Of a stretch of DNA of 64,000 nt, positions 36,501 to 45,423 are shown piece after piece. The position numbers were made by a program, and so were the translations under genes. The stretch's first letter is position 1. The number at the start of each line of letters is the position of its first letter. A model generated the notes under the pieces. The model saw only the letters and a program-made list of their open reading frames with translations, was not told where the DNA came from and did no database searches. Source of the stretch: Mesorhizobium sp. AR10 (GTDB lineage Bacteria > Pseudomonadota > Alphaproteobacteria > Rhizobiales > Rhizobiaceae); assembly GCF_024746795.1 (NCBI RefSeq), contig NZ_CP080523.1:124001-188000 (forward strand), given 5' to 3'.

Positions 36501-37400
36501 GTCCCACGCGCCCAGCGGGCGAGGCCGGCGTCGGCGATGATGTTGGCGATGGTGGCTTTCTGTTCATCTGCCAGGGGCAGCAGCGGCAGGCGCGGGCCAC
36601 CGGCGTCGCGGCCAAGCTGGCTCATGGTCTCTTTGATGGCCGCGTAGTAGGCCCCGGACTGGAAGCAACGGTAGAAGGCGAATACGTCGCGGCCGAGGTC
36701 ATGCAGTGCCTTGTCGCCTGTAAGCGCCTTGTCCCAGTAGTCGCGGATCAACGGCCCGGCGATCTGGTGCGCCATGGCGACGACGCCATGGGCGCCAACG
36801 GCGCGGGCCGGAACGATCATGGTCTCGTAGCCGACGAAGACGCGGAGTTTGTCACCCACGCGCTGCACGAGCTCACTCACCTGGGTAATGACGCCGGAGC
36901 TGTCCTTGATGGCGACCACGGTTGGCAGCGCGGAGAGCTGCTCCACGAGGGCCGGGGTGATGTCGACGCCTGCGCGGCGCGGGCTGTTGTAGAGCATCAG
37001 CGCCAGCGGGGTGTTGCGGGAGATGTACTCGAAGAAGGCCACGATCTCACGCGGGCTCGGCATGGCGTAGATGGGTGGCAGGATCATGCCGCCTGCGCAG
37101 CCCGCCACCACTGCCGACTGACACGCCTCCAGCACATCCTCGACACGCAGGTCGGCGACGCCCGCCAGAACGGGCACGCGGCCGGCCACATGATCAACTG
37201 TCAGCTTGTAGAGGCGCGCGCGCTCGGCCTTGGTGAGAGCATAGAATTCGCCGGTGCTGCCAGCCGCGACGACGCCCCGCGCGCCATTGGCAATGGCGTC
37301 GTCGACGAGCGCCTTGTATCGGGTCTCATTGATGGAGCCATCGGCTCCGAAGGGGAGTGACGAGTACGGGGAAGATACCGCCCCAGTTTACATCGGCCAT
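36497..37400 (-). pseudogene. DHDPS-family deaminase, frameshifted copy
   Basis: The duplicate of 16630-17529. One extra base in a run (CACTCCCCTT for CACTCCCTT, around 37352-37355) shifts the frame at about codon 16. Most of the enzyme, including K165, lies in an open frame that lacks the true start. The C-terminus ends ARWARGT instead of ARWANA, because the downstream deletion joins it to the regulator start. Initiation at an internal GTG (37189) would give a truncated 230-residue product. Confidence 0.85.
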
Positions 37401-37406
37401 GATCGA

Positions 37407-38252
37407 TTATCCTTTGTTGGGAGTTTTGTTGAAGGTGCGTCGGCCGCGGCCGTGAGGAGGGCCGAGAAGGCGGGCTTGTTCAGTGAAGCGGCCGACGAAG
37501 GCCGCGAGCCTCGGGTTTGCGCCTGACAGCAGGAGTTCACGCGGAGCGCCGCTGGCGGCGACAACGCCCTGGTCCATGAAGACCACCCGATCGGCCAACT
37601 CATAGGCGAAGCCGATCTCATGGGTGACGATAACCATGGTCATGCCGTCGGCGGCGAGCTGACGGATTGCAGCGAGCACGTCGCCCACCAGTTCCGGGTC
37701 CAGCGCCGATGTCGGCTCGTCGAACAACATGATGGTGGGCTGCATGGCAAGTGCGCGGGCGATGGCGATCCGCTGCTGCTGGCCGCCCGACAACTGTGAC
37801 GGGTATTTATGCCCGGCGTCGGGAAGACCCATGCGGGTGAGGAGTTCGTGAGCCTGTACCTCGGCTTCGGCGCGCGGCACTTTCTTCACCACCAGCGGGG
37901 CTTCGATGATGTTCTGCAACGCGGTACGGTGAGGAAACAAGTTGAAGTTCTGGAACACCATGCCGGTCTTCACGCGCGCGGCGTTTACCTGCGCGTTAGA
38001 GAGCTTCAGCCGCGCGGTCGCCGTGCAGCGGAAAAGGGGCGCGCCCTCGATGAGGATCTCGCCCTGGTCGGGCTCCAACAACAAGTTCATGCAGCGCAGC
38101 AGCGAGGTCTTGCCCGAGCCGCTGGCGCCGATCAGACAGACCACCTCACCGCGGCGGACGTCAAGATCGACGCCGCGTAGGACATGGTGCGTCCCGAAGG
38201 ACTTCTCGATGCCGCGTACGCTCAGAACGACTTCTGTGGATGTTGCGGTCAT
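37407..38252 (-). CDS. Amino-acid ABC transporter ATP-binding protein, copy 2
   Basis: A 281-residue duplicate of the ATPase at 15779-16642, identical in all nucleotide-binding motifs. One extra base near 37455 changes the last ~20 residues (ending NKTPNKG), so the gene stops just before the deaminase start instead of overlapping it. The core enzyme should be functional. Its start overlaps the stop of the intact permease gene. Confidence 0.88.
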   Translation of the reverse strand: MTATSTEVVLSVRGIEKSFGTHHVLRGVDLDVRRGEVVCLIGASGSGKTSLLRCMNLLLEPDQGEILIEGAPLFRCTATARLKLSNAQVNAARVKTGMVFQNFNLFPHRTALQNIIEAPLVVKKVPRAEAEVQAHELLTRMGLPDAGHKYPSQLSGGQQQRIAIARALAMQPTIMLFDEPTSALDPELVGDVLAAIRQLAADGMTMVIVTHEIGFAYELADRVVFMDQGVVAASGAPRELLLSGANPRLAAFVGRFTEQARLLGPPHGRGRRTFNKTPNKG

Positions 38253-38905
38253 CACGCGGCCTCCTTGCGCTCGAACCGGCGCGAAAGAGCGCTGAGGGGG
38301 AACAGGATGAGGATAAAGATGCCGCCGATGACGGTGTAGACCTCCATTGGCCGGTAGGTGAAACTGGCAATGTAGCCCGCCTGGTAAAGCAGATCGGGGA
38401 TGGTCAGCACCGAGAGGAGCGTGGTGTTCTTGAGCTGCATGATGGTCTGGCCCACCAGCGGCGGCACCATGCGGCGCAAAGCCTGCGGCAGGATGATACG
38501 CTTCATGCGCTGGAAGTAGCCCATGCCCAGCACCACTGCGGCGTCGGTCTGGCCACGGTCGATGGACTGGACACCGGCGCGCAAGATCTCGGCATAGAAG
38601 CCGCTGGCATAGAACCCGAGACCGAGGATCCCCGCCGTTTCCTTGCCGATCTGGATCTGAAAGAAGATTGGTAGGGCATAGTAGATCCACATGAGCAACA
38701 CCAGCAGCGGGATGTTGCGGAAGAATTCCACCCAGATTCGGCCGATCCAGCGCGTCAGCCGCCACGGAGTGAGTTGGAGCAGCGCCACGAAGAGACCAAT
38801 CGCGAGGCCGATGGCGCAGGTATAAATCGTGTATTTCAGCGTTATGAGCAGGCCGAAGGCAAGAATGTCCCAATTCGCGAGGACGACGGACGGGTCGAAT
38901 TTCAT
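38252..38905 (-). CDS. Amino-acid ABC transporter permease, intact copy
   Basis: A 217-residue HisM/GlnP-type inner-membrane permease. About five hydrophobic segments are visible, with an EAA-type loop AAVVLGMGYFQRMKRIILPQ that docks on the ATPase. The first helix pair starts FGLLITLKYTIYTCAIGLAI. It lacks the extra base that breaks the copy at 15125-15779, so it is the only full permease of this importer in the window. Such permeases can work as homodimers; no second permease gene is present in either copy of the operon. Confidence 0.9.
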   Translation of the reverse strand: MKFDPSVVLANWDILAFGLLITLKYTIYTCAIGLAIGLFVALLQLTPWRLTRWIGRIWVEFFRNIPLLVLLMWIYYALPIFFQIQIGKETAGILGLGFYASGFYAEILRAGVQSIDRGQTDAAVVLGMGYFQRMKRIILPQALRRMVPPLVGQTIMQLKNTTLLSVLTIPDLLYQAGYIASFTYRPMEVYTVIGGIFILILFPLSALSRRFERKEAA

Positions 38906-38917
38906 AAGCCCTCTCCG

Positions 38918-39888
38918 TCAGTTGGGAAGAAAGCCGGCTGACAGCGGATCGTCCGCTTCCAGCACCAGGGTGGAAAATGCGCTGATATGAGCCATGCCGC
39001 GCACCTCTGGGATCACGGCGGGCTGGCCGTCCTTGCCCTGAGCCAACTCCGCGACCTTGGCCGCGAAGGGCACGCCGAGGATGTTTTCGGCCCGGTAAGG
39101 GCGCCAGTCGCCAACTCCCCACGAGCGTGAAGCTGGGCCAGCCGTGCGGAGGTACCGGTGCCGCAGGGCGAACGGTCGAACTTGTTGGTCGCCAAAATCA
39201 CCAGATGGCGGGCGCCGCCTTCAATGGCCTGATGGAACAGCACGCTGCCGACCTGAGGGTGGCCGCTTGCGGAGTTAAGCGCCTGCTTGATAGCCACCCC
39301 TGCGTGGCACCAGCGGCTGGCGTGGTCGATGTCGAAGGGAAGATCGACCTGGCTCGCGTCAACCAGGGCATACATGATGCCGCCATAGGCGATGTCGCAG
39401 GTCACCTTGCCGAGGCCCTCGACCTCGACGGCTACATCGGCGGAGGCGAGATAGGATGGCACGTTGCGTAGTACCACTGAGGTCAGCTGGCCAGCCTCGA
39501 AGGTACCGGTCACATGGACGATACCCGCCGGGGTCTCGATGGACATGCCGGTTTGTTCAAAGCCCTGCGGCAGAGCGCCCGTGGCGGCCAAGCTGGCGAT
39601 GTAGCCAATCGTGGCATGACCGCACATGTCGGCGTACATATACGAGAAGATGAAAAACAGCCCCTGATCCGCCTCGCGGGAGGGCACGGGCACCGCTGCC
39701 ACCATGGCGGCATGCCCGCGAGGTTCGTGAAGCAGCAGTCCCCTCAACCCATCATGGACGGCGCGGAAATCGTCCCGTTGCGCGCGTACATTGTGCCCGC
39801 GCAACGGAGGGATGCCCGAGATGACCGTGCGAGTCGGGTGCCCGGCGGTGTGGCTGTCGATCACGGAGAAGAGACGGCTCGCGTGCAT
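38918..39888 (-). pseudogene. 4-hydroxyproline epimerase, frameshifted copy
   Basis: The duplicate of the epimerase at 14141-15112 with one C fewer near 39098-39101. The frame is correct through both catalytic cysteines to GELATGA. It then shifts and ends early (LTGPKTSSACPSRP...), losing about the last 60 residues. The upstream end joins a divergent binding-protein fragment. Confidence 0.85.
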
Positions 39889-39890
39889 GG

Positions 39891-40000
39891 TCAGCAGTAC
39901 TTTCCAGACTGAGGAACCACCTTCATGTCGATGCCGCGCTCGAGCAAGCTGCGGGTGATGCGCGAGCAAGCAAGACCCAGGGGAGTTCTGCTGCAGGTAT
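39891..40000 (-). pseudogene. Binding-protein C-terminal fragment at the duplication border
   Basis: The last ~25 codons (CSRITRSLLERGIDMKVVPQSGKYC) are as in the gene at 13296-14138. Just upstream the match degrades (substitutions and one extra base in CAGCAGAAC...CTTGCTTGCTC). It looks like a join to a paralogous binding-protein gene rather than a clean copy. Confidence 0.65.
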
Positions 40001-40384
40001 TGGAAGCCGTCGCAGCCGCTGCTCTGGGCCATGATGCGCAAGCCTTCGCCGGCTCGGCGGCTCGGGGAAGCCCAGTGCTCACAGTGGCGACGAATTTCCG
40101 GTGAGCGAGCGTAATCATGGGACGGTTCCTTCTCAGTCCGTGACGCGTTCGCGGATGGTCATGCATTTACCGTGCCGAAGGAGAGCTCCTGTAAAAGCAA
40201 TAGGATGGCTCCCCTACTGCTATGTTGGATATCCGACGTCGTCCGACAGCGGACAATGCGGGCGTGATTGGATGCCGGCTTTCCCGCGGAGGATCGGGGT
40301 CCGCCAGTCCTTGAAAACGCGAGGAAACAACAACTGTCGGGTTTGTCGCGTCCACAACTCGGCGGTGCTCGGCCGAGCGCCCTA
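40001..40384. other. Stretch without a recognisable gene
   Basis: It lies between inverted copy 2 and the nifH-like promoter region. No coding sequence is supported. The GTCGGGTTTGTCGCGTCCAC segment near 40337 is the counterpart of the NifA-site-like segment near 32348 but has lost the ACA half. Confidence 0.5.
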
Positions 40385-40394
40385 CCGCACCTCA

Positions 40395-40480
40395 TCTAAG
40401 CCTTTGAGTGACCTACAGAAAATTTTTTCTGAAGCTCTTTCTGCGCAGTCGGCATGATTCTTGAAACTCCCTCGTTGCAG
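40395..40480 (+). promoter_or_regulatory. nifH-type promoter region with decayed sigma-54 site
   Basis: TTTTTTCTGAAGCTCTTTCTG is followed by CAGTCGGCATGATTCTTGAA (about 40447-40466). This aligns with the -24/-12 layout (GG, ten bases, then GA instead of GC). The leader then runs to the nifH remnant start at 40535. It is related to the region at 32335-32490. It is the only visible promoter for the two genes that follow. Confidence 0.45.
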
Positions 40481-40534
40481 GGCGAAAGAGCTGCCAGTGA
40501 TATGGCATCACTCCATGGAACAAAGGAAATAGAC

Positions 40535-40720
40535 ATGCCAGGTCGGCGTCAGGTCGCATTCTATGGGAGGTATCGGCAAATCCACCACCTCCCAAAAAAC
40601 GCTCGCCGCCCTGTCCACCTGAGGCAAAAGATTCTGATGGTCGGCTGCGACCCCAAAGCCGACTGCACCCACCTGATCCTGAACTCGAAGGCTCAGGTTA
40701 GGGTCCCGCATCTCGGGCAA
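40535..40720 (+). pseudogene. nifH: nifH 5' remnant (nitrogenase iron protein)
   Basis: The order RRQVAFYG, (frameshift) GIGKSTTSQKTLAALS, stop, then QKILMVGCDPKADCTHLILN and SKAQ reproduces residues about 5-60 of NifH, including the P-loop and the VGCDPKADS motif. A deletion of about 5 nt before the P-loop and an in-frame TGA kill it, and the rest of the gene is missing. It is a partial, decayed copy; no functional nifH is in the window. Confidence 0.85.
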
Positions 40721-40803
40721 AGCGAGGTTCGGTGCAGGCCCTCGAACTCAAGGGGGTTTCTCGTCAACTGCCGCTTGAGTTCAATCAATTTGAGGAGGGA
40801 ACC

Positions 40804-41766
40804 ATGAGCAAGCTCCTCGGCCTTTATAGCGATCATCAGATGACCGCGCCTCTCACAGTGGCGCAGCATTCGGCACAGATTAAACCACTTGCGGCCGACC
40901 TTGCGAGAAGTGGAATTCTGGTCGTCACAACCTGCGCACGAGTCGAGGTCTATGGTGAAGAGCCAGCACTCAGAGATGTCGACACGACGATATTTTCTGG
41001 TTTTTCATACGCACGCATTGAAGGTGCCGCCGCAATTGCTCAACGTCTCGCCAAAATTGCATCCAGCGCCCACTCCCAGATCCTCGGTGAGAGTTACATA
41101 GGCGATCAGCTCACGAAGGCTATCGAACTTGTTAATCCAAACCTTCCGATTTTCCAGATCGCACGGTTGGCAATTGATACGGGTCGTGCCGCGCGCGAGC
41201 GACAGCGTTTCATCGCATCGTTCAACTACGACCAGATCGTTCGAGACATCATAGCTGATCGATTTGCGGATGGAGACGTACCCGACCGCCTTTATATCAT
41301 TGGGGCGGGTATGCTCGGTCGCGGGCTGATCAGGAGTGGTGTCGGAGAGCGATTCCGTTCCACGGTAGTCGTAACACGGAACCCTAAGAACCTCCGCAAA
41401 CGGCTCCGCCCCTGGACCGACATACAAGTCGTGCTAATGCGCCCGGCAGAGATTGGGTACCCGCGCGAACCAAGGTCCATCGTTGTTATCGCAACCGCCG
41501 ATGTCAATGATGAATATGAAGCCACTCTTCAGGACACCCTTCTGCGGTTGGAGCCGCGCACCATAGTGGATCTGTCGTCAGTCCCGGTGCTATCCGGCGC
41601 ATCAGTCAGAAAGCTCAATTATGTGAGCATGTATCACGACGAATTTCTCCGGTTCATCGAACAAAACAATAAGCGTCTGGCTCCGAAATTGCCGCTCTTG
41701 TTCTCCGAGATAAAGGCAAAACTCCAAATGGCGCGGATCGACCTCCTCTCTCGTGAAGACACGTAG
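40804..41766 (+). CDS. Short glutamyl-tRNA reductase-like protein
   Basis: A 320-residue protein with the first two domains of GluTR (HemA). The catalytic domain keeps the cysteine motif (VVTTCARVEVYGE, C44) and the SQILGESYIGDQL segment. The NADPH domain has YIIGAGMLGRGLI and VVVTRNPKNL. It lacks most of the C-terminal dimerisation domain; normal GluTR is over 400 residues. By hand alignment the conserved histidine before the ILGE motif is replaced by Arg. GluTR reduces glutamyl-tRNA to glutamate-1-semialdehyde. Alphaproteobacteria make haem by another route, so this is more likely a specialised biosynthetic enzyme. GAGGAGGG precedes the ATG, and an ornithine-cyclodeaminase-family gene follows. 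Confidence 0.8.
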   Translation: MSKLLGLYSDHQMTAPLTVAQHSAQIKPLAADLARSGILVVTTCARVEVYGEEPALRDVDTTIFSGFSYARIEGAAAIAQRLAKIASSAHSQILGESYIGDQLTKAIELVNPNLPIFQIARLAIDTGRAARERQRFIASFNYDQIVRDIIADRFADGDVPDRLYIIGAGMLGRGLIRSGVGERFRSTVVVTRNPKNLRKRLRPWTDIQVVLMRPAEIGYPREPRSIVVIATADVNDEYEATLQDTLLRLEPRTIVDLSSVPVLSGASVRKLNYVSMYHDEFLRFIEQNNKRLAPKLPLLFSEIKAKLQMARIDLLSREDT

Positions 41767-41894
41767 TCCAGCAGCACGCCAATTCGCGAGAGACCATTTG
41801 AAAAACGCGTAGCCCCGTTCGGAGCTGCCGAGTTCCGAATCCGAAGGGCCGGACTCTGTTGCGGCGCCGGTTTCAGCACCAGGAGACGAGGTAT

Positions 41895-42860
41895 ATGACG
41901 ACGCCTATTGTAAGATGGCTAAGTCGAAATGACGTCGCACAGACGAATCTGCCATTGACCTCAGCATTAGATATTATCGAAGCGACGCTACGTGATCACG
42001 GCAGTGGCGCATTTGAGAACCCGCCCAAGATCGGGATCCACCCGGGGCACGACGCATTCATCCACGCTATGGCTGGCTGGCTTCCTAAGCAACGCCGAGC
42101 TGGTCTCAAGTGGGTTGCCGGTTTCCCCAACAATCATAAAGTTGGCTTGCCGAACATCACAGGGCTTTTGGTGTTAAACGATCCGGACACCGGCCTACCA
42201 GTCTGCGTGATGGATGCTGCTTACCTGACTGCATTTCGCACAGCGGCAGCGTCGGCTATCACCAGCAAGTATTTGTCGCCGCCTCGCGTGGACAGGATTG
42301 CGGTGATTGGTGCTGGTCTTCAGGGCCTCAACCACGTAAAAATGCTGTCGTTGATTCACCCCGCTGCCGAATTCCATGTCGTGGACATCAATGAGAATGC
42401 AGTGAGCCGGTTGGCTGAACAGACTTGTTCCATAGCAACAATAATTCACGTGAAAGAGGCTGAGGCCGCGATCCGCACCGCTGACGTCGTAGTGACCGCA
42501 ACAAGCCGATTGGAAGACGTGGCATTCCGCTTCGGATGGGTCAAGAAGGGCAGCTTGGTTCTGCCCGTCCATGTCCGCGGATGGTCACAGGATATAACAA
42601 CGGCTTCGGATGTATTGTTGACTGACGATGTTGAGCAATTCAAACACTACATCATTGCTACAGGCTCGCCTTATCGGGATCTTTCCCGAATTCTTGGATC
42701 GGTCAGCGATGTCATGGCAGGACGCCTCGCCGGCAGAGTTCGCAACGCTGATCGCATTGCAGTGTTCAATCTCGGTCTGGCAATGCATGATGTCGCTATA
42801 GGTTCCGCTATACTCGACATTGCAGAGCAGCAGGGCTTAGGGACGATCGTATCCTACTAG
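41895..42860 (+). CDS. Ornithine cyclodeaminase / mu-crystallin family protein
   Basis: A 321-residue NAD(P)-dependent enzyme. The substrate lysine K72 lies in GLKWVAGFPNN, the Rossmann motif is VIGAGLQGLNHVKML, and TADVVVTATSR and the DVLLTDD segment follow as in the family. Members convert ornithine to proline, reduce imines such as pyrroline carboxylates, or make siderophore precursors (SbnB type). AGGAG precedes ATG 41895. The 128-nt gap after the GluTR-like gene has no promoter that I can see, so the two are probably co-transcribed. The product could be a proline-like or diamino-acid building block; this is inference. Confidence 0.85.
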   Translation: MTTPIVRWLSRNDVAQTNLPLTSALDIIEATLRDHGSGAFENPPKIGIHPGHDAFIHAMAGWLPKQRRAGLKWVAGFPNNHKVGLPNITGLLVLNDPDTGLPVCVMDAAYLTAFRTAAASAITSKYLSPPRVDRIAVIGAGLQGLNHVKMLSLIHPAAEFHVVDINENAVSRLAEQTCSIATIIHVKEAEAAIRTADVVVTATSRLEDVAFRFGWVKKGSLVLPVHVRGWSQDITTASDVLLTDDVEQFKHYIIATGSPYRDLSRILGSVSDVMAGRLAGRVRNADRIAVFNLGLAMHDVAIGSAILDIAEQQGLGTIVSY

Positions 42861-43093
42861 AGGATGCCTGGAAAATCCGGTTGAGCCCATCTAAAGGCCA
42901 TTACAGCCCGTCCCATCTAACACAGACCTCAGTGAGATTTGGAGTGGGCGATCCTCGCGCCGGCTGGGCGTAGCCGATCATCTCTCGAGACGGTCGAGAT
43001 TGTTACCGCGGAGATTTTGCTTTGATGCGCGCGATGAGCTCTTGGTCGTCGACAAAGCTGTCGAGGAAGTAGGAAGTCGTTCCATTCGTCGGG

Positions 43094-44205
43094 GCGTTGG
43101 TGCGCGGATATGAAATCGAACGCATTTCGATCTTTAATGTAGTTGGTTATGCCTGCGTGACTTGACGCCGGATAGACTCCGGGCGTGCCCATGCCAGCAT
43201 GCGGTTGAGAACGATGCAACCGATGGCAACCTCGGTCTGTTGAGCCGGAAGAGAGCGTGCTCGCAGGCGCCGTCCGATCAGCCCCTTGTATCGTCCGATG
43301 GCTGTTTCGCTCAGCGCCCGCTTGCCGTAGCCGGTGGCTGCCTGCCATTTCAGCCGACCGTCGCTTGCGATTGCGGCAATGTGCTTGTCCCTTTGACCAG
43401 GCGGTCCGGTATCACCGCTTTCCACCGCCGTGGAACGCGGTGGAATGACGATGTTCGCGGTTGCGCTGTGCTGCAGGATAGACCGATAGGTTGGCTTGCC
43501 GTCATAGGCTCCGTCGGCTGTGAACTGGTCGATCTCGCCGTCGATCTGATCGAGCAGCGGTGCCACCTGGGAAGGATCATCCGTGTCCTGATCTGTCAGC
43601 CTTTGGGCAATGATCGCGCCACTTTTGGCATCCACTGCCAGATGCAGCTTGCGCCAGTTGCGACGTGATCTGGCGCCATGTTTCTGCTCCACCCATTGCC
43701 CGGCGCCGTAGACTTTCAATCCCGTGCTATCGACAAGCACATGCAGCGGGCCGTCCGGCAGCGGCGGGTTTCGTCGGGCTGATGGCTCCCACTTCTGTGC
43801 CCGACGGCTCAGCGTCGTATGATCTGGAACTGGGACTTTCAGCCCCATGAGATCCAGCAGCGAGTGGAGCAATCCCTCGGTCTGGCGCAGCCGCATTGCG
43901 AAGACGCAACCCAGCGTCAGCGCTGTCTCAATGGCGAGATCGGAATACCGGGCTTGGCCGCCGCGGGTCTTGCGTCGCGGAGCGCGCCATCCCGCCAGTG
44001 CCTCCGGCGTTACCCATAAGGTCAGGCTACCACGCCGGCGCAGACCTGCTTCGTAGTCACGCCAATTCGTCACCCTGAATTTCATCTTTCCGACGTGATG
44101 ACGACGATCTGCGTTGTGTTTGTACGGCATGGCACTCGCATCAAGCTGATTTCGATCCTGCCTGCCTATCGCCAAACCGTTGACAAAGGATCCATGCACC
44201 AACGC
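43094..44205 (-). mobile_element. IS5-family element, copy 2 (intact)
   Basis: 1112 bp bounded by the same GCGTTGGTGC / GCACCAACGC ends as copy 1, in opposite orientation. The transposase frame is intact. The right end is 20 bp before the -24 box of the hup promoter. The 233 bases on its left (42861-43093) hold no gene I can name; a minus-strand frame there ends in an ELIARIKAKSPR-like tail. Confidence 0.9.
43147..44130 (-). CDS. IS5-family transposase
   Basis: A 327-residue transposase starting MPYKHNADRRHHVGKMKFRV. It has a DDE core: LVDSTGLKVYGAGQW for the first Asp, LHLAVDAKSGAI, and TADGAYDGKPTY for the second Asp. The C-terminal YKGLIGRRLRARSLPAQQTE carries the conserved region near the glutamate. 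A longer frame starting at a GTG upstream exists, but ATG 44130 gives the family start. The gene is intact, unlike copy 1. Confidence 0.9.
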   Translation of the reverse strand: MPYKHNADRRHHVGKMKFRVTNWRDYEAGLRRRGSLTLWVTPEALAGWRAPRRKTRGGQARYSDLAIETALTLGCVFAMRLRQTEGLLHSLLDLMGLKVPVPDHTTLSRRAQKWEPSARRNPPLPDGPLHVLVDSTGLKVYGAGQWVEQKHGARSRRNWRKLHLAVDAKSGAIIAQRLTDQDTDDPSQVAPLLDQIDGEIDQFTADGAYDGKPTYRSILQHSATANIVIPPRSTAVESGDTGPPGQRDKHIAAIASDGRLKWQAATGYGKRALSETAIGRYKGLIGRRLRARSLPAQQTEVAIGCIVLNRMLAWARPESIRRQVTQA

Positions 44206-44224
44206 TCCTCTGCCCCCTACTAAA

Positions 44225-44240
44225 TTGGTCCGCTTCTTGC
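44225..44240 (+). promoter_or_regulatory. Sigma-54 promoter of the hup operon
   Basis: TTGG-TCCGCTTCTT-GC has GG and GC exactly 10 nt apart, matching the -24/-12 pattern YTGGYACG-N4-TTGC with one mismatch in the -24 box. It is about 74 nt before hupS. Rhizobial hup promoters are known to need an upstream activator (NifA or HoxA) and IHF. Here the IS5 end lies 20 bp upstream and displaces any such sites. Confidence 0.75.
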
Positions 44241-44313
44241 TGCAAGCATTTCTGGCAGAGCCCGGCGTCTATCCGGGTGATGGGATGGGGGATGAAATTG
44301 CTGGAGGAGCAAC

Positions 44314-45399
44314 ATGGCAGCTGCCCAAACCTTATGTGACGTCATTCGTCGCCAGGGGATCACCCGGCGCAGTTTCACCAAGTTCTGCAGCCTGACGGCC
44401 GCGAGCCTCGGTTTCGGCCCGGGTGCCGCGACAGCGATGGCTGAAGCACTTGAGACCAAGGAACGCGTTCCCGTCATCTGGATGCATGGGCTCGAATGCA
44501 CCTGCTGTTCGGAGAGCTTCATCCGCTCGGCCCATCCGCTCGTCAAAGACGTCGTGCTGTCGATGATCTCGCTCGACTACGACGATACGATCATGGCGGC
44601 CGCCGGCCATCAAGCGGAGGCGATTCTCAAAGAGACGAAGGAGAAGTACAAAGGCAAGTACATCCTCGCCGTCGAGGGCAATCCGCCGCTCAACGAGGAC
44701 GGCATGTTCTGCATCGACGGCGGCAAACCCTTCGTTGAGAAGCTGAAGTGGATGGCCGAGGATGCCATGGCGATTATCGCCTGGGGCGCCTGCGCCTCTT
44801 GGGGCTGCGTCCAGGCGGCCAAGCCGAACCCGACCCGGGCGACAGCGATCGACAAGGTCATCCTCGACAAGCCGATCATTAAGGTACCAGGCTGTCCCCC
44901 GATCGCGGAGGTGATGACCGGGGTCGTCACCTTCATCACGACCTTCGGCAAGCTGCCGGACCTCGACCGGCAGGGCCGGCCCAAGATGTTCTATTCGCAG
45001 CGCATCCACGACAAATGCTACCGCCGACCACATTTCGATGCCGGCCAGTTTGTCGAGGAGTGGGACGATGAGGGCGCACGCAAGGGCTACTGTCTCTACA
45101 AGATGGGCTGCAAGGGCCCAACCACCTACAATGCCTGCTCTACCGTGCGCTGGAACGGTGGCGTTTCCTTCCCGATCCAGTCAGGCCACGGCTGCATCGG
45201 CTGCTCGGAAGACGGCTTCTGGGACAACGGCAGCTTCTATGACCGGCTGACGAACCTCCACCAGTTCGGCGTCGAGGCCAACGCCGATAAGGTCGGCATG
45301 ACCGCCGCCAGCATCGTGGGTGGTGCAATCGCCGCTCATGCTGCGGTGACCGCCTTCAAGCGCGTGACAACCAAGCGCGAAAAAGCCGACGCATCATAA
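44314..45399 (+). CDS. hupS: Uptake [NiFe]-hydrogenase small subunit
   Basis: A 361-residue iron-sulphur subunit with a twin-arginine signal (TRRSFTKF, R18-R19; cleavage expected after A45). It carries the electron-relay clusters from the NiFe site to cytochrome b. The proximal-cluster region reads ECTCC (C62, C64, C65) and GACASWGC (C160, C165). In mature numbering these are C17, C19, C20, C115 and C120. C19 and C120 are the extra cysteines of O2-tolerant membrane hydrogenases with a [4Fe-3S] cluster. A C-terminal hydrophobic segment ([18 protein letters not shown]) anchors it to the membrane. GGAGGAG precedes the ATG. Confidence 0.96.
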   Translation: MAAAQTLCDVIRRQGITRRSFTKFCSLTAASLGFGPGAATAMAEALETKERVPVIWMHGLECTCCSESFIRSAHPLVKDVVLSMISLDYDDTIMAAAGHQAEAILKETKEKYKGKYILAVEGNPPLNEDGMFCIDGGKPFVEKLKWMAEDAMAIIAWGACASWGCVQAAKPNPTRATAIDKVILDKPIIKVPGCPPIAEVMTGVVTFITTFGKLPDLDRQGRPKMFYSQRIHDKCYRRPHFDAGQFVEEWDDEGARKGYCLYKMGCKGPTTYNACSTVRWNGGVSFPIQSGHGCIGCSEDGFWDNGSFYDRLTNLHQFGVEANADKVGMTAASIVGGAIAAHAAVTAFKRVTTKREKADAS

Positions 45400-45423
45400 T
45401 CACTCTCGGCGAGGAACAGCATT

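Larger units (their letters stand above)
35095..39960 (-). repeat. Inverted duplication, copy 2 (hydroxyproline operon)
   Basis: The reverse complement of 14040-20524 with very few substitutions. It lacks 1.6 kb including the semialdehyde dehydrogenase gene and differs by several one-base indels. It lacks the operon promoter because the duplication starts inside the last codons of the binding-protein gene. Confidence 0.92.

Noticed and set aside
37407..39122. A 571-codon minus-strand frame
   Set aside because: It reads the epimerase and permease regions out of frame before entering the real ATPase gene at 38252.
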